64,000 nucleotides of DNA, from the NCBI RefSeq assembly GCF_019704315.1, contig NZ_AP024597.1, positions 248,001-312,000 of the forward strand. The letters are read 5' to 3'. The translations under genes were made by a program, and so were the position numbers. The stretch's first letter is position 1. Each line of letters starts with the position of its first letter. This document shows positions 1 through 9,010 of the stretch, piece after piece. The notes under the pieces were generated by a model, which was not told the origin of the DNA, searched no databases, and saw nothing but the letters and a program-made list of their open reading frames with translations. Source of the DNA: Stygiolobus caldivivus (lineage in GTDB: Archaea; Thermoproteota; Thermoprotei_A; Sulfolobales; Sulfolobaceae).

Positions 1-177
1 AACCCAGTCACAGTTTAAAGTGTAATGAAGTCTCTAAGGCCGCTCGGTGTATTGAGAAAATTACGTTGCTATTGAAAGCCACAAGGAGTATAAGAGCCGT
101 ATAAAGACCTTAGAGTTACGCACTATTAAGGTATAAACTTACATACTCTTAAAAGTTATGAGGTGGTTGTATATCCT

Positions 178-540
178 ATGATATGTACGGTTACGGATGA
201 GAATTTACGTGTAAGAGTTTTTTCAAGAGGAGAACTGCTAGTACTATATGACGAGGGGAAAAACGAGGTAGTCATGAAGGAGAAAAACCCGGCTTTAAAC
301 TCTCCCATGAAGAGGCCAACTGTAGCCAAAGAATGCGTTAGGTTAGGAGCTGATAAAGTTTTGGCCGCACACGGGTCCTTGTGTTTTCCCTCCTATAGGA
401 TCCTTAAAAAAGCGGGAGTATTGATGTCGGTTACTGAAGACGGTAGTCAAATAGAGACTAAGAACTTTTGGGGTGTTAACTGGAAAGAGGTAGTATATTC
501 TAGTTTCGATGCCATGAGAGAGAGGATAAGGGGGCACTAA
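178..540 (+). CDS. NifX/NifB-like dinitrogenase cofactor-binding family protein
   Basis: This 120-residue protein has the small alpha/beta fold expected of the NifX/NifB C-terminal (dinitrogenase iron-molybdenum cofactor) family. It has an N-terminal strand-rich half, then a segment with GADKVLAAHGSLCFPSYRIL followed by a hydrophobic strand. Two cysteines are visible, near residues 54 and 70. No nitrogenase genes are present, and in Sulfolobales such proteins are orphans of unknown role, perhaps metal-cluster carriers. I chose ATG at 178 over GTG at 163 because a TATA-like stretch at 147-155 places transcription start almost exactly on 178, giving a leaderless mRNA. A second family member lies at 24344-24712. 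Function is inferred from fold only. Confidence 0.6.
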   Translation: MICTVTDENLRVRVFSRGELLVLYDEGKNEVVMKEKNPALNSPMKRPTVAKECVRLGADKVLAAHGSLCFPSYRILKKAGVLMSVTEDGSQIETKNFWGVNWKEVVYSSFDAMRERIRGH

Positions 541-819
541 GTCGCTACTTGCTTTTTAGATTCACTGCAAGGGCGGGAATCTGTAGTCCTATTCTCGAGT
601 TTAAAAATAAGTCGGCACACTTTAGAAACGGGTAAGGTTACTTAGTTTCTTCACTCTAACGTGAACACGAGCAATATTTTATATGCAAAGTTTCAGGCTT
701 AGGCCTCAGTACTGTAACTAATGTAACATTAGCACTTGGCTATACGTAAACATACGTCCTAAAGTAGACGTTATTATGGGGACTTTTCTATACCTAAGGC
801 TATAAAAGACCGGGTCACA

Positions 820-1992
820 CTAAGTCCTGACTTTCGAAGGTATTAAGGGGGTCAATATAATAGATATTACAGCTAGGACTAGGGCTATATAGAACGTAGT
901 GACCAAAGGGACTTTGTCCCCTAAGAGTGCTGTAATTAGGGCGTTCCCTGCTGCACCTCCTACAGTGACCCCGATCCCCCACACGTATGAATTAGCTACA
1001 GTGTAGAACGACTTAGGAAAGGTCTGGGACACATAACCCAGGAGGACTGGAAAAGCGCTGAACGCGGCTAACGTGAAGATAACATACATAGCGGCCGCAG
1101 CTACTAAATAAACGGAAAAATACAAGAAACCGAGGAAAGCCAGAACTGATATTATGCTCGTAATTAGGAAGGCAAATCTTCCCCCCTTTTTCTCCGTCAC
1201 CCAGCCGAATAAGGGCTGTCCGAACACTGAACCTATAAACCCCACAGTCAGGAATACCCCCGCTAATACTTTAGAATGGTATGTATCGTAAATGAACTCG
1301 CCGGTAAAAGTAGTAGTTCCGGTTATAAACATACTCCTTATGAACACGATTACACCTAAGATAAACAGAAACTTGTAAAATATTCTGTCCAATTTTTCCT
1401 TACTCTTCCTTATATCTCCAGAACCGCCTTTCTTATAGAAGCTAAGTCCTACAAATATGATAAACGTAGCGACCACAAAGACCAGGGAAAGTGATACTAA
1501 GCCTAACAGCTCCCCTATGGCGAGTATCATGAAAGTGACTATAGTAGGCATTACAGCCCTCCCGACACTCCCAAAAGCCCCGTTCAACCCCAGCGCCCTG
1601 CCGCTACTCTTCCCGAAGATCCTCGAGAGGATAGCACCACCAATAGGGTGATAGAAGGCCTGTCCTATCCCTAAAATTACTGTGCCTAAAACTATCAGGG
1701 AAGGGAAGGAAAAACCCAAGGCGAATAACATTAGGGCTATCCCTTCAAGTAGTATCCCCAAGCTTAATAACGGCGTATCTAAATTGTGTCTGTCTGCAAA
1801 GTCCCCGATTACTGGCGACAATAACCCCGATAAAAGGGTGTATATTATTGACAGTGTACCTAAGAACACTATACTTACGTGGGCTTGTGTAGAGTAATAG
1901 ACGATTAAGAGGGGGAAGACCAGGAAAGTACCGTCATTCATAAAGTGGGCTAAGGAGGTTATAGCCAAAGCCCTTAATTCATTAGATTTCAT
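820..1992 (-). CDS. MFS transporter
   Basis: Major facilitator superfamily permease of about 390 residues with roughly 12 hydrophobic segments. The loop after the second helix reads GDFADRHN, the usual MFS A-motif position, and a polar central loop ([15 protein letters not shown]) separates the two six-helix halves. The substrate cannot be read from sequence. An in-frame ATG at 2016 adds 8 residues. I prefer ATG at 1992 because a TATA-like element near 2018-2026 puts the transcript start on it and the hydrophobic N-terminus begins straight after. It is monocistronic, with long non-coding DNA upstream. Confidence 0.85.
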   Translation of the reverse strand: MKSNELRALAITSLAHFMNDGTFLVFPLLIVYYSTQAHVSIVFLGTLSIIYTLLSGLLSPVIGDFADRHNLDTPLLSLGILLEGIALMLFALGFSFPSLIVLGTVILGIGQAFYHPIGGAILSRIFGKSSGRALGLNGAFGSVGRAVMPTIVTFMILAIGELLGLVSLSLVFVVATFIIFVGLSFYKKGGSGDIRKSKEKLDRIFYKFLFILGVIVFIRSMFITGTTTFTGEFIYDTYHSKVLAGVFLTVGFIGSVFGQPLFGWVTEKKGGRFAFLITSIISVLAFLGFLYFSVYLVAAAAMYVIFTLAAFSAFPVLLGYVSQTFPKSFYTVANSYVWGIGVTVGGAAGNALITALLGDKVPLVTTFYIALVLAVISIILTPLIPSKVRT

Positions 1993-2016
1993 AACAAATT
2001 GTTTGACTTCGAACAA

Positions 2017-2747
2017 TTTAAGAGTATCTTTTTACTCTTTGAAACGACTGGTTAAATTCGTATTCAGGTTTAGTGGCTGATCCCTTTTCGTACTATTTAC
2101 AAATAATCATCAGAGTATAAGCGTTGTCGGATGTCATGAACTCTAAAAAGTATAGCTTAACACTAATTCTTTGCCCCCCCCCCCCCGCTTAACTGTTTCA
2201 AATCAGGTTATCCTACTGTCTGTTCGAGCAACGCCGTAGATTAGTAAAGGAGTTATAGGACGAAAGGTGGTAGGCAGTACACTTATCTTCTAGTTAAAGC
2301 CTCTAACACCTTTACAATTATGCCGGGAAAACGAGTGATCGACGGTTGTAATAGTGGTTATGTCCTTCGCTTCTGGGGGTTTCATGAAGAAACCCACAGT
2401 TAACGACACTACTTCATACGTTGAAAGATAGAGGTATTAGAAGAATCTAAGAAGATACTGCTGAGTTAAGCTTGTAATTTTTACGTTTACCAAACAATAA
2501 TTACTTAGAAAATTGAAAAGACGTGTAATGAATATTACCCTAAACACTTATGTGAATGCTTACACGTGGTTTTATGCCGAATATTCTACAAGTAAGCATT
2601 TAATTATAATTTGGTAATATATCTCACACGCATTATTTAGTAAAAACATGTTGATGAAAAGGTTTTACGTGAGCTGCTACCTAGGCCTCACTTTCACGTT
2701 GCGGGTTGTGGAGGTCTAAAGAGTTATCCGCCACACTTGTGTCCTCA
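2017..2747. other. 731-bp intergenic stretch with a C13 tract and a possible IS scrap
   Basis: No convincing gene is seen on either strand; short open frames lack sensible composition. It holds a run of 13 cytosines at 2174-2186. Around 2299-2330 a block starting GCCTCTAACA resembles, on the opposite strand, part of the decayed transposase near 16975-17010. The rest looks like decayed sequence. Confidence 0.5.
2174..2186 (+). repeat. C13 homopolymer tract
   Basis: Thirteen consecutive cytosines lie in intergenic DNA, followed by GCTT. Such a long G/C mononucleotide run is unusual in a genome of this composition. It is prone to slippage, so its true length may vary between cells or be misread. 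Confidence 0.9.
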
Positions 2748-3914
2748 TTACTCGCTTTTGACCTTGCTTAACAAGGCGTAGTAAATATATCCACCTGCAA
2801 TTTGCAGTACTCCACCTAAGATCTCGGGCATCGGCAACCACAACTCCATTAAGTACCCGCTGGCCCCACTACTGAGTTGGGCTAACCTGGTAGACACACC
2901 TTGTATGCTGGTTGCTGCACCGTAGTCTTCAGCAGATATCCCCCTTACGTTTATCGCAGTCCTATTAGGTGCACCTATACCCGCATTAAACCCTCTGATT
3001 GCATAAAAAGCTGCTGAGAGGACAAAGAAAGGTGATAGTGCCATGGCTATTAAGAAGACTCCGTTTAGTAACCTCGTCAATGAAGCTATAAATAAGGTAT
3101 TACCCCTGATCCTCGATGCCAAGAATGAACCGACCGACGTGAGCAGGTAGGAAAGAGTAAATACTATCCCTATTTCCGACTCGGTAGCGTGGTAAGCTAA
3201 TTTAAACCAGAGAGGTAATAGGGGTACTGCCAGTCCGATCCCAGCCCCGGTAATAGTATTAGAGGCAATTACCCTTATGAGATAGGTAAAGCTCTTCTTG
3301 CCCATTACTTTGGTGGTCTTCTTGGGCCTTTTCGCCTCTTCTACAAAAAATATGCTTATGACTGATATCGCCATTAACACAGCCGCGACCCTGAACAGGG
3401 CCCTATACTCGTCTACTGGCTGTTGGTGTAAGAGGGGTTGAATTGAAAGCAGTAGACTACCTATTATGCTCGCACTACTTGCACCTGAACTCAGGTAACC
3501 GAGCTTTTTCACCCTTTCCTTCTCCTGCTTCCAGTTAGAGGCAACTAGGGCTGAGATACCAGGTGACCACATACCCCTGAGCCCGCCTGCTGCACCACCG
3601 CCTATACCGGTGATTATGAGTAGGGGGATGACGTACTGTATGTTTGAGGTAATAGAGAGAGCTGTTATACCTACAAGGGGCAAAAAATCGCCTATGATAA
3701 GGGACTTTTTATAACCGTATCTGTCTCCCAAAAGCCCCAGCCCTAGTGACAATAGGGAGTAGAAGGACACTACACCGAAGACTACCAGCCCCACGTTCAC
3801 CGCTGAGAGCCCGAGTAATGAGAGGTAAAGGGGGATCGAAAGGCTTACATATACCAATGCTATACTTCTCGCCACTCTAGAAGCAAGGAGGAATAAAAAA
3901 GATCTCTCAACCAT
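2748..3914 (-). CDS. MFS transporter
   Basis: Second MFS permease, 388 residues, about 12 membrane segments in two halves. The A-motif region reads GDRYGYKKS (near residues 62-70), close to the classical GxxxDRxGRR pattern. A glycine-rich fourth/fifth helix region (GIGGGAAGGLRG) and a basic central loop (EEAKRPKKTTK) are visible. The substrate is unknown; it is not closely similar to the MFS gene at 820-1992. A TATA-like element (CTTTTTAATT, around 3935-3945) sits about 26 bp before the ATG, so the mRNA is probably leaderless. Confidence 0.85.
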   Translation of the reverse strand: MVERSFLFLLASRVARSIALVYVSLSIPLYLSLLGLSAVNVGLVVFGVVSFYSLLSLGLGLLGDRYGYKKSLIIGDFLPLVGITALSITSNIQYVIPLLIITGIGGGAAGGLRGMWSPGISALVASNWKQEKERVKKLGYLSSGASSASIIGSLLLSIQPLLHQQPVDEYRALFRVAAVLMAISVISIFFVEEAKRPKKTTKVMGKKSFTYLIRVIASNTITGAGIGLAVPLLPLWFKLAYHATESEIGIVFTLSYLLTSVGSFLASRIRGNTLFIASLTRLLNGVFLIAMALSPFFVLSAAFYAIRGFNAGIGAPNRTAINVRGISAEDYGAATSIQGVSTRLAQLSSGASGYLMELWLPMPEILGGVLQIAGGYIYYALLSKVKSE

Positions 3915-4394
3915 GCTTTATCGAGTCTTTTCGGAATTAAAAAGTTTTGTTTAGAACAATTACAGTTGGGACACGACCTATTACCGGTACGTGAACCCTG
4001 AGTGGGAATACGTGCTTCATAGTGTTATCGAGAACAGTCTAAAGGGCAATATAGTCCCTTAGGCGAGTTAGTATAACGGAGGATTTATATTGCCCTTTAA
4101 AGCTTCAAGGGGTATATTACTGTAGTCTCGCTTCATTTTCACAGTAAGCGTCAGGGCGGTTCAATTTTCACATAAGCCGTGTGTAACTGTATGGCATAAC
4201 CTACTCATTTAGAGCACGAATAAATTTAGGTTATCCCTTCAACCTATCTGTATCTTTTATGAAAAAGGCTGTAGAGTAAATATTACGCGGGGTACATTTC
4301 CCCGTCGCCCAATAAGGGAGTAAAATTTTATTTACTAATAAAATAAATTGAAATTTACTAATGGACTTATAAATCATCTGACACAATAATTATT
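3915..4394. other. 480-bp divergent intergenic region
   Basis: It contains the promoter of the MFS gene on the left and that of the regulator on the right, with AT-rich repeats at 4325-4362 described separately. No gene is seen in it. Confidence 0.5.
4325..4344. promoter_or_regulatory. Inverted repeat, candidate operator of the HTH gene
   Basis: A perfect inverted repeat ATTTTATT-TACT-AATAAAAT lies just upstream of the TATA box (about 4368-4376) of the HTH gene at 4395. The 9-mer TTTACTAAT also occurs at 4331-4339 and again at 4354-4362, with a third copy at 5452-5460 just past the gene. This arrangement suits autoregulation by a winged-helix dimer. That is inferred; AT-rich palindromes also arise by chance. 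Confidence 0.35.
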
Positions 4395-5384
4395 ATGGAG
4401 TCGCAAAACGGAGACATATTCGATGCAATATCCCATGAAATCAGGAGAAGAATAATCCAGCTGGTGGCTGAAAGGCCTAGGACTTTTTCGGAACTGCAAA
4501 GGGAATTGGAACTCGAAAGTGCTGCATTGGCTTTCCACATTAAGAAGCTAAACGGGCTTATCATGAAGGACGAGCAGGGATACTATAAGCTGACACAGTT
4601 AGGGATGAAAGCATACAACGTGATCCAACAGATCCACAGCGAAGAGGTTAGGGACAGCTTACCTCCCCGTACACAAGGGAGTAACGATAACGAGACTAAA
4701 AAGGCATCTCTGCCTTTCTTTTCCAAGTTATTTGACTGGCTTAAAGACATCGATATTATTACTGATTTGCCCATGAACTTTTCCATAAATGTCTCAGGAG
4801 TAAACCTCAAGAAAGTATATGATGGCCCTTTGTCGTTCTTACCTAACTTGGAGGTCTCTGTAGATGGAGGGAAGGTCGAAATCGATCAGGGCGACCCTCA
4901 CGCCGAGATTAGATGTATAGATGAAAATGGGTTTAAAATACAGACTATAAATAATGAGTTGAAGATAGACCTTGACGGGTGCAGTGCAATAATATCTTAC
5001 CCTCCTTTAAGTTCCTTTAAGGGCAGAGTGGACGGTGGGGCAATCATAATAAACAACTCTGTGTCTGACTTATCACTCACTGTTGATGGAGGGGCTATAC
5101 ACGCCGAGGTTAATAACGTAGTCAACTCGAGGATCGAGGTGGACGGAGGGGCGGTACAGTCTAAACTAGAGTACGTTAAGGAAGGAACCCTTTATGTGGG
5201 GGTAGACGGGGGAGCTGGGAAGATACATATAGATATGCCTCGTGAGGTCGGGATAATCTTTTGCACGGACGTTAACGGAGGGGTAATTAAGGGGTGCAAG
5301 AACATTCCTAAAGAAAGAAATATTAAGGCTACTATATCCGTTAACGGTGGAGCCGTTAGAGTGACCACGGGCCAAAAGAGATAA
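4395..5384 (+). CDS. Winged-helix regulator fused to a DUF4097-like beta-repeat domain
   Basis: The protein has 329 residues. Residues 1-85 form an ArsR-like winged helix (HEIRRRIIQLVAERPRTF, then a recognition helix around ALAFHIKKL). A polar linker follows (about 86-105). The rest is a beta-repeat region in which VDGGA/VNGGA-type turns recur at least seven times, as in the DUF4097/'toastrack' adhesin-like fold. There is no transmembrane segment, so it is probably cytosolic. The domain may sense a ligand or mediate oligomerisation; this is unproven. The ATG sits about 25 bp after CTTATAAAT (4368-4376), so the mRNA is likely leaderless. It is monocistronic and flanked by AT-rich DNA with repeated TTTACTAAT motifs. 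Confidence 0.75.
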   Translation: MESQNGDIFDAISHEIRRRIIQLVAERPRTFSELQRELELESAALAFHIKKLNGLIMKDEQGYYKLTQLGMKAYNVIQQIHSEEVRDSLPPRTQGSNDNETKKASLPFFSKLFDWLKDIDIITDLPMNFSINVSGVNLKKVYDGPLSFLPNLEVSVDGGKVEIDQGDPHAEIRCIDENGFKIQTINNELKIDLDGCSAIISYPPLSSFKGRVDGGAIIINNSVSDLSLTVDGGAIHAEVNNVVNSRIEVDGGAVQSKLEYVKEGTLYVGVDGGAGKIHIDMPREVGIIFCTDVNGGVIKGCKNIPKERNIKATISVNGGAVRVTTGQKR

Positions 5385-5961
5385 ACCTCTACAAAACTGA
5401 ATTTTAGTGTGTAAAAGTATAACCTTATTTATCATAATACTATTTTTACTTTTTACTAATTAATGGAGATTTTTATCGTATTTTCCTAGGTCTACTGAGA
5501 GTTTCATACAAGTGTTTAAGAGAAGGTATGATAAAACATGCACCTATATAGTATGTAGATTTAAATTGTTTTTTGTATAAAATTGAACTATTACTAAGTA
5601 ATAAATAAGTAATAAAGAAGAATAGAATAGGCTTCTAAGTGCGGTGATAGTGCTGTCATCTGTATATAATTTATCAGATGACCTTTGTTTAAAGCAGTAT
5701 AAATATTAAATTAACGTATTACTACGTACTAAAATTTTTAGAAATATAAATAGCTTAATGATAATACTGTCTGTTTGTATTTGAATTACACTAACTTAAC
5801 AGAGATAATTTCAATTCGCAAAGGACTCACGAAAGAACCGAAATATGAGTAAAACGTCACTATCTATAAATACTATAAATATAACGTCGTATGTATATGC
5901 CCGAATTATTATATAATTAAACAGATTTTATAAAATTCACCGCTTTTTAAGCAATTTAAGA
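5385..5961. other. 577-bp AT-rich intergenic region containing a MITE-like element
   Basis: No gene is visible. Very AT-rich DNA surrounds a roughly 140-bp element at 5640-5780 whose two ends resemble the inverted ends of the decayed IS at 16424-17230. The part from 5820 to 5961 holds only TATA-like stretches downstream of tRNA-Leu. Confidence 0.5.
5640..5780. mobile_element. MITE-like element related to the decayed IS at 16424-17230
   Basis: The right end (GAAATATAAATAGCTTAATG followed by ATAATACTGTC, 5740-5772) matches the right end of the larger decayed IS (AAATATAAATAGCCTAATTA followed by CGACACTATC). The left end (GTGATAGTGCTGTCATC, 5644-5660) matches that element's left end (GTGATAGTGTCGTCATT). 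The interior is only about 100 bp and non-coding. It therefore looks like an internally deleted derivative that would have moved using the transposase of its parent. No target duplication was identified, so the borders are approximate. Confidence 0.45.
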
Positions 5962-6062
5962 TGCGGGGGGTGGGACTTGAACCCACGCAGGCCTACGCCA
6001 TCGGGGATCTCACTAATGGGGTCCTGAGCCCGACCCCTTTGACCTTGCTCGGGCACCCCCGC
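5962..6062 (-). tRNA. tRNA-Leu (CAG) with a 16-nt intron
   Basis: Read on the minus strand it gives a full type-II cloverleaf: 7-bp acceptor GCGGGGG/CCCCCGC, discriminator A, no encoded CCA, a long variable arm (TGGCGTAGGCCTGC), and T-arm GTGGG-TTCAAGT-CCCAC. The anticodon stem is TCGGG/CCCGA with loop CTCAGG + C, so the anticodon is CAG. A 16-nt intron (6007-6022) follows position 37. Loop bases CTCA pair with TGAG inside the intron, giving a 4-bp helix flanked by 3-nt bulges GGA and ATC, the bulge-helix-bulge cut by the archaeal splicing endonuclease. Position 38 would be C rather than the usual A. A TATA-like AATTTATTT lies upstream (about 6088-6097). Confidence 0.92.
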
Positions 6063-6134
6063 ACATCAATAACAACGCATCATGGTAAATAAATTTTTGA
6101 TTCGATTAGCCCCTAAGGAGTTATATCTGAATTT

Positions 6135-6884
6135 TCATTTTGTCACCTTACACCTCAAGACCCTGTTCAGGTCCCTAAGGTTTGCAGTTAATAAGGCCAC
6201 CGACCCCAAAGGGAGGACGTAATATACTAGGATATAGTATTCCGATGAAGCTAAAATAGGTAAGACAGAAAACACTGCACCTACCCCAGCCGCTACAGTA
6301 ACAATGATCAGTGTAGGCAGAGAGAGACAACACGAAGTACCAGAGACGATGCCGATAGTAGGTAGGACCACTAACGTAGTGCTCTTCTTCATCGATTTTA
6401 CAGTTTTCCACAGTTCTATTACCCTCTGGACATTGGCGCCTAGTAAAAGGGACAGTATAAACCCGAGAAATATAGTGTAAGGGATGGCGTCTGAAACGAA
6501 ACCATAAAGGTAAAAAGTGAACCCTATAGCCTCAGTCTCATACTGGATAAAATAGGGCCACGGTGGAGGTACCGCGGCTCCAAAGTCAACTGCAACGTAG
6601 GGCAAATATTCGACTCCCCCGAATATTATCTCGTAAAACGCACCGTAAAGTAAAACGTGAAAGGTCATATAGAGGGCAGCAGATACCCAATAGGCCTTAC
6701 CCTTTTTGACTTCTTTCCAAACCATATTGTAGAACCTCTTTGGGATCATTAGCCCTACAGCTGTCCAGAAGGACACAGCTGACAACACTCCGCCTACCCT
6801 GACATAATGGTATGCTAACAAGTAAAACAAATACGACAAAGCGAGAAGTATAACGATTAGCACTATTCTGTATCTAAGTTTCAT
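6135..6884 (-). CDS. Polytopic membrane protein of unknown function with a CC motif
   Basis: 249 residues with about six hydrophobic segments. I do not recognise the family. A conserved-looking stretch SGTSCCLSLPTL (near residues 180-192), with adjacent cysteines at the start of a helix, stands out and could bind a metal or undergo redox chemistry. It lies 140 bp downstream of tetH on the same strand, with a T-rich terminator-like run between, so it may be a separate transcript. A role with tetrathionate metabolism is only suggested by position. Confidence 0.7.
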   Translation of the reverse strand: MKLRYRIVLIVILLALSYLFYLLAYHYVRVGGVLSAVSFWTAVGLMIPKRFYNMVWKEVKKGKAYWVSAALYMTFHVLLYGAFYEIIFGGVEYLPYVAVDFGAAVPPPWPYFIQYETEAIGFTFYLYGFVSDAIPYTIFLGFILSLLLGANVQRVIELWKTVKSMKKSTTLVVLPTIGIVSGTSCCLSLPTLIIVTVAAGVGAVFSVLPILASSEYYILVYYVLPLGSVALLTANLRDLNRVLRCKVTK

Positions 6885-7002
6885 AAAAAAGCTTTCGTTT
6901 TATCTAATTTAAACATAACCCGCGTTTTTGATGGCGTCAACTCCATAGCAGTATAGGAAGAGGGAAGAGTGTAGAGAAAAAAGAAATAAGGAATTATTTT
7001 CC

Positions 7003-7026
7003 TTTCTCTTTTTTTAAAAAAAAATT
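7003..7026 (-). terminator. Poly-T terminator-like tract after tetH
   Basis: On the minus strand, just after the tetH stop codon, there is an ATT-T9 run followed by A7, typical of the T-rich termination signals of Sulfolobales. It should separate tetH from the membrane-protein gene downstream. Confidence 0.5.
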
Positions 7027-8632
7027 AATAGCTTTGATATGACGCAAATACTTCACTTAAAGGCAGTGCTATGACCCAACCGTAACTGTTTGCGAGGAAC
7101 ATCGTGTTCCCAGCTATAACGGGGTTTACTATACCAAACCTCCCTCCTACATTATAAGCCGCTAATATGCGACCGTTATGCGGGTTCAACACGTAGATAT
7201 CTCCTCCCGCCGCTACCCATAACAGCCCGCGATAATAAGTTGGACTCCCTCTAGGTCCGCCTGGGTACTTAGGAGGTATCCCTAAATCAGGTAATCTGGT
7301 CTCCCACTCTATTTGCCCCGTAAATAAGTTAACCGCAGCTTCACTACCCAGAGACGGTATCCCTACATAGACTGTGTTATTGATAATTAATGGGATTCCG
7401 CCCTTAAATGCTGGGGGAGTATACCCCCTACCCAAGTTAGTAGCCCAAATGACTTTCCCGTTAGTAGCGTTTATAGCTAATAACATAGTGTCAACCGTAC
7501 CGTTGGGCTCTGCATTAGCCACAGTGCTCTGCACTACTATCCCGTAAGTCTGAGACACTGCAACCGGTACGTCTCCCATACCGGTGTTAAAAGGCTTGTT
7601 AGGGGCAGGTAGCGTAGCGTTCCATAATTCGGCACCATTAATCCCGTTCACCGCTATTATAAGCCCGTAAGGAGCACCTAAAGACGTAAATCCCCCTACG
7701 AACATAGGAGTCCCGTTAGGCATTACGTAGTAGTTTACACTACTCATACTCGCAAACAGCCCCTTAAAGTCGTCCATCCATAACACTTGTCCGGTAGTAG
7801 CGTTAACCCCGACGAAACATCCTCCACCTGTCGTGTAGGCTAAAATACCGTTATACACAGCGGGTGCCGGCATTGCCTCACCCATGGTAAACCTCATCCA
7901 TAATAACACACCGTTTGACGCGTTAAAGGCGTAGATCGCCCCGTATCCCATACCTCTGTGTATCAGGTCATATTGCCCCCTTTCGTAGTGGACGAAATTA
8001 GCGAAGTTGAACCCCACATCACCTACAGTTACATATACGATTCCGTTCCACACTATTGGGTTATTCATAGCGTAGCTCGCTAAGCCAGTAGCATACCATA
8101 TAATGTTACCCGTAACTGGGTTTACTGCAAATATGCTACCCGGAACGCTGTCCATCTCTACGAAGAGTTCATTATCTGCTAAGGACACTCCTAAGGGCTG
8201 TCCGACCATCTGCGTAAGCATGACTAAGGCAGTTCTTTCACCCATTACGTTAGCCGCAGGTAATTGCGAAGGCGGAGTTGATAGAGGTATTGAAACACCT
8301 CCGGCTATCTGTGCAGCGGGTAGTTCCCACGATACTCCCGTGACCAGTGCTGTGCATGTGGTAGGTACTACGGCATTGTGGTCTTGTTGGGAGTTTGTAA
8401 CACCCCATGTAGAGGGAAACCCCATATTCGCGTCTGTGGAGTTACCGGGGTAATAGACTACTTTTAGCGTGTAAGGGAAATACGTCCCATTATAGCTGAT
8501 GTATTCCCTAGTTATTGCTACCGGAGATGACATAGAAAACTGTAGTTGACCGCTGAGTATGGAGATCACTAAGCCGAATCCTAATATTAGACTTAAAACC
8601 AGGAAAATAGAGAACAGTTTCTTGCCTATCAT
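7025..8632 (-). CDS. tetH: Tetrathionate hydrolase, secreted PQQ-type beta-propeller
   Basis: 535 residues with an N-terminal signal or anchor helix (about 7-29) and then a beta-propeller with repeated NxxTGxxxW blades (GNIIW, GVLLW, GQVLW, GKVIW, GQIEW). Several stretches match what I recall of Acidithiobacillus and Acidianus tetrathionate hydrolases: VGFNFANF, NTGMGDVPV (around residues 348-356), PAFKGGIPLI, SPTYYRGLLW and GGRFGIVNPV. The family splits tetrathionate outside the cell to thiosulfate, sulfur and sulfate. The aspartate of NTGMGD is likely the catalytic acid, by analogy with Asp325 of the At. ferrooxidans enzyme. A TATA box (TTTATATAAA, 8661-8670) lies shortly upstream. It is an isolated transcript. 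The propeller family is certain; the tetrathionate assignment is strong but from memory. Confidence 0.85.
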   Translation of the reverse strand: MIGKKLFSIFLVLSLILGFGLVISILSGQLQFSMSSPVAITREYISYNGTYFPYTLKVVYYPGNSTDANMGFPSTWGVTNSQQDHNAVVPTTCTALVTGVSWELPAAQIAGGVSIPLSTPPSQLPAANVMGERTALVMLTQMVGQPLGVSLADNELFVEMDSVPGSIFAVNPVTGNIIWYATGLASYAMNNPIVWNGIVYVTVGDVGFNFANFVHYERGQYDLIHRGMGYGAIYAFNASNGVLLWMRFTMGEAMPAPAVYNGILAYTTGGGCFVGVNATTGQVLWMDDFKGLFASMSSVNYYVMPNGTPMFVGGFTSLGAPYGLIIAVNGINGAELWNATLPAPNKPFNTGMGDVPVAVSQTYGIVVQSTVANAEPNGTVDTMLLAINATNGKVIWATNLGRGYTPPAFKGGIPLIINNTVYVGIPSLGSEAAVNLFTGQIEWETRLPDLGIPPKYPGGPRGSPTYYRGLLWVAAGGDIYVLNPHNGRILAAYNVGGRFGIVNPVIAGNTMFLANSYGWVIALPLSEVFASYQSY

Positions 8633-8660
8633 ATTTTTGTCATTATAGTTTTGACTAGTA

Positions 8661-8670
8661 ATTTATATAA
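8661..8670 (-). promoter_or_regulatory. TATA box of tetH
   Basis: TTTATATAAA lies about 28-38 bp upstream of the tetH ATG on the minus strand, placing the transcript start a few bases before the ATG. The sequence fits archaeal TATA-box consensus. Confidence 0.6.
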
Positions 8671-8876
8671 ACTTATCACATTTTTAAATAATTGCTTTAA
8701 TTTTCCTAATTAATATAAAATTTAAATGTAAAAATTGGTTTACAATTGGAAAAAACTAAGACTAGATGACTGTACTAGCTCAGTTAACGAGGTCAACAGT
8801 ACTGTTCGTATTGACTTAATCCTTTTTAATATTTCATAGAAATCTTTTTTATTCGTTTATTTTGCATTTATTGATG

Positions 8877-9010
8877 AAAATGACCCCTCATGCCGATGTG
8901 AGCTATGCCCAATTGAGGAGGCATGAGCTACGTGCCGTTTGGTTCGAAGGAGCCCCATGACCCACCTAAAGCTGGGTGGTCTAGGGTAAGCCCCCGCTCC
9001 ACCATGTATG
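8877..9010. other. GC-rich island with two hairpins, possible RNA gene or IS end
   Basis: In AT-rich surroundings this block has a perfect 8-bp hairpin GACCCACC-TAAAGCT-GGGTGGTC (8959-8981). It also has a longer imperfect one around 8903-8943, built on AGCTATGCC pairing with GGCATGAGCT. On the minus strand a TATA-like TTTTATTTTAAC (about 9018-9029) would start a transcript at its edge; on the plus strand TTTATTTTGC (8858-8867) could do the same. The hairpins recall the ends of IS200/IS605-family elements or an independent structured RNA. I cannot decide which. Confidence 0.3.
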
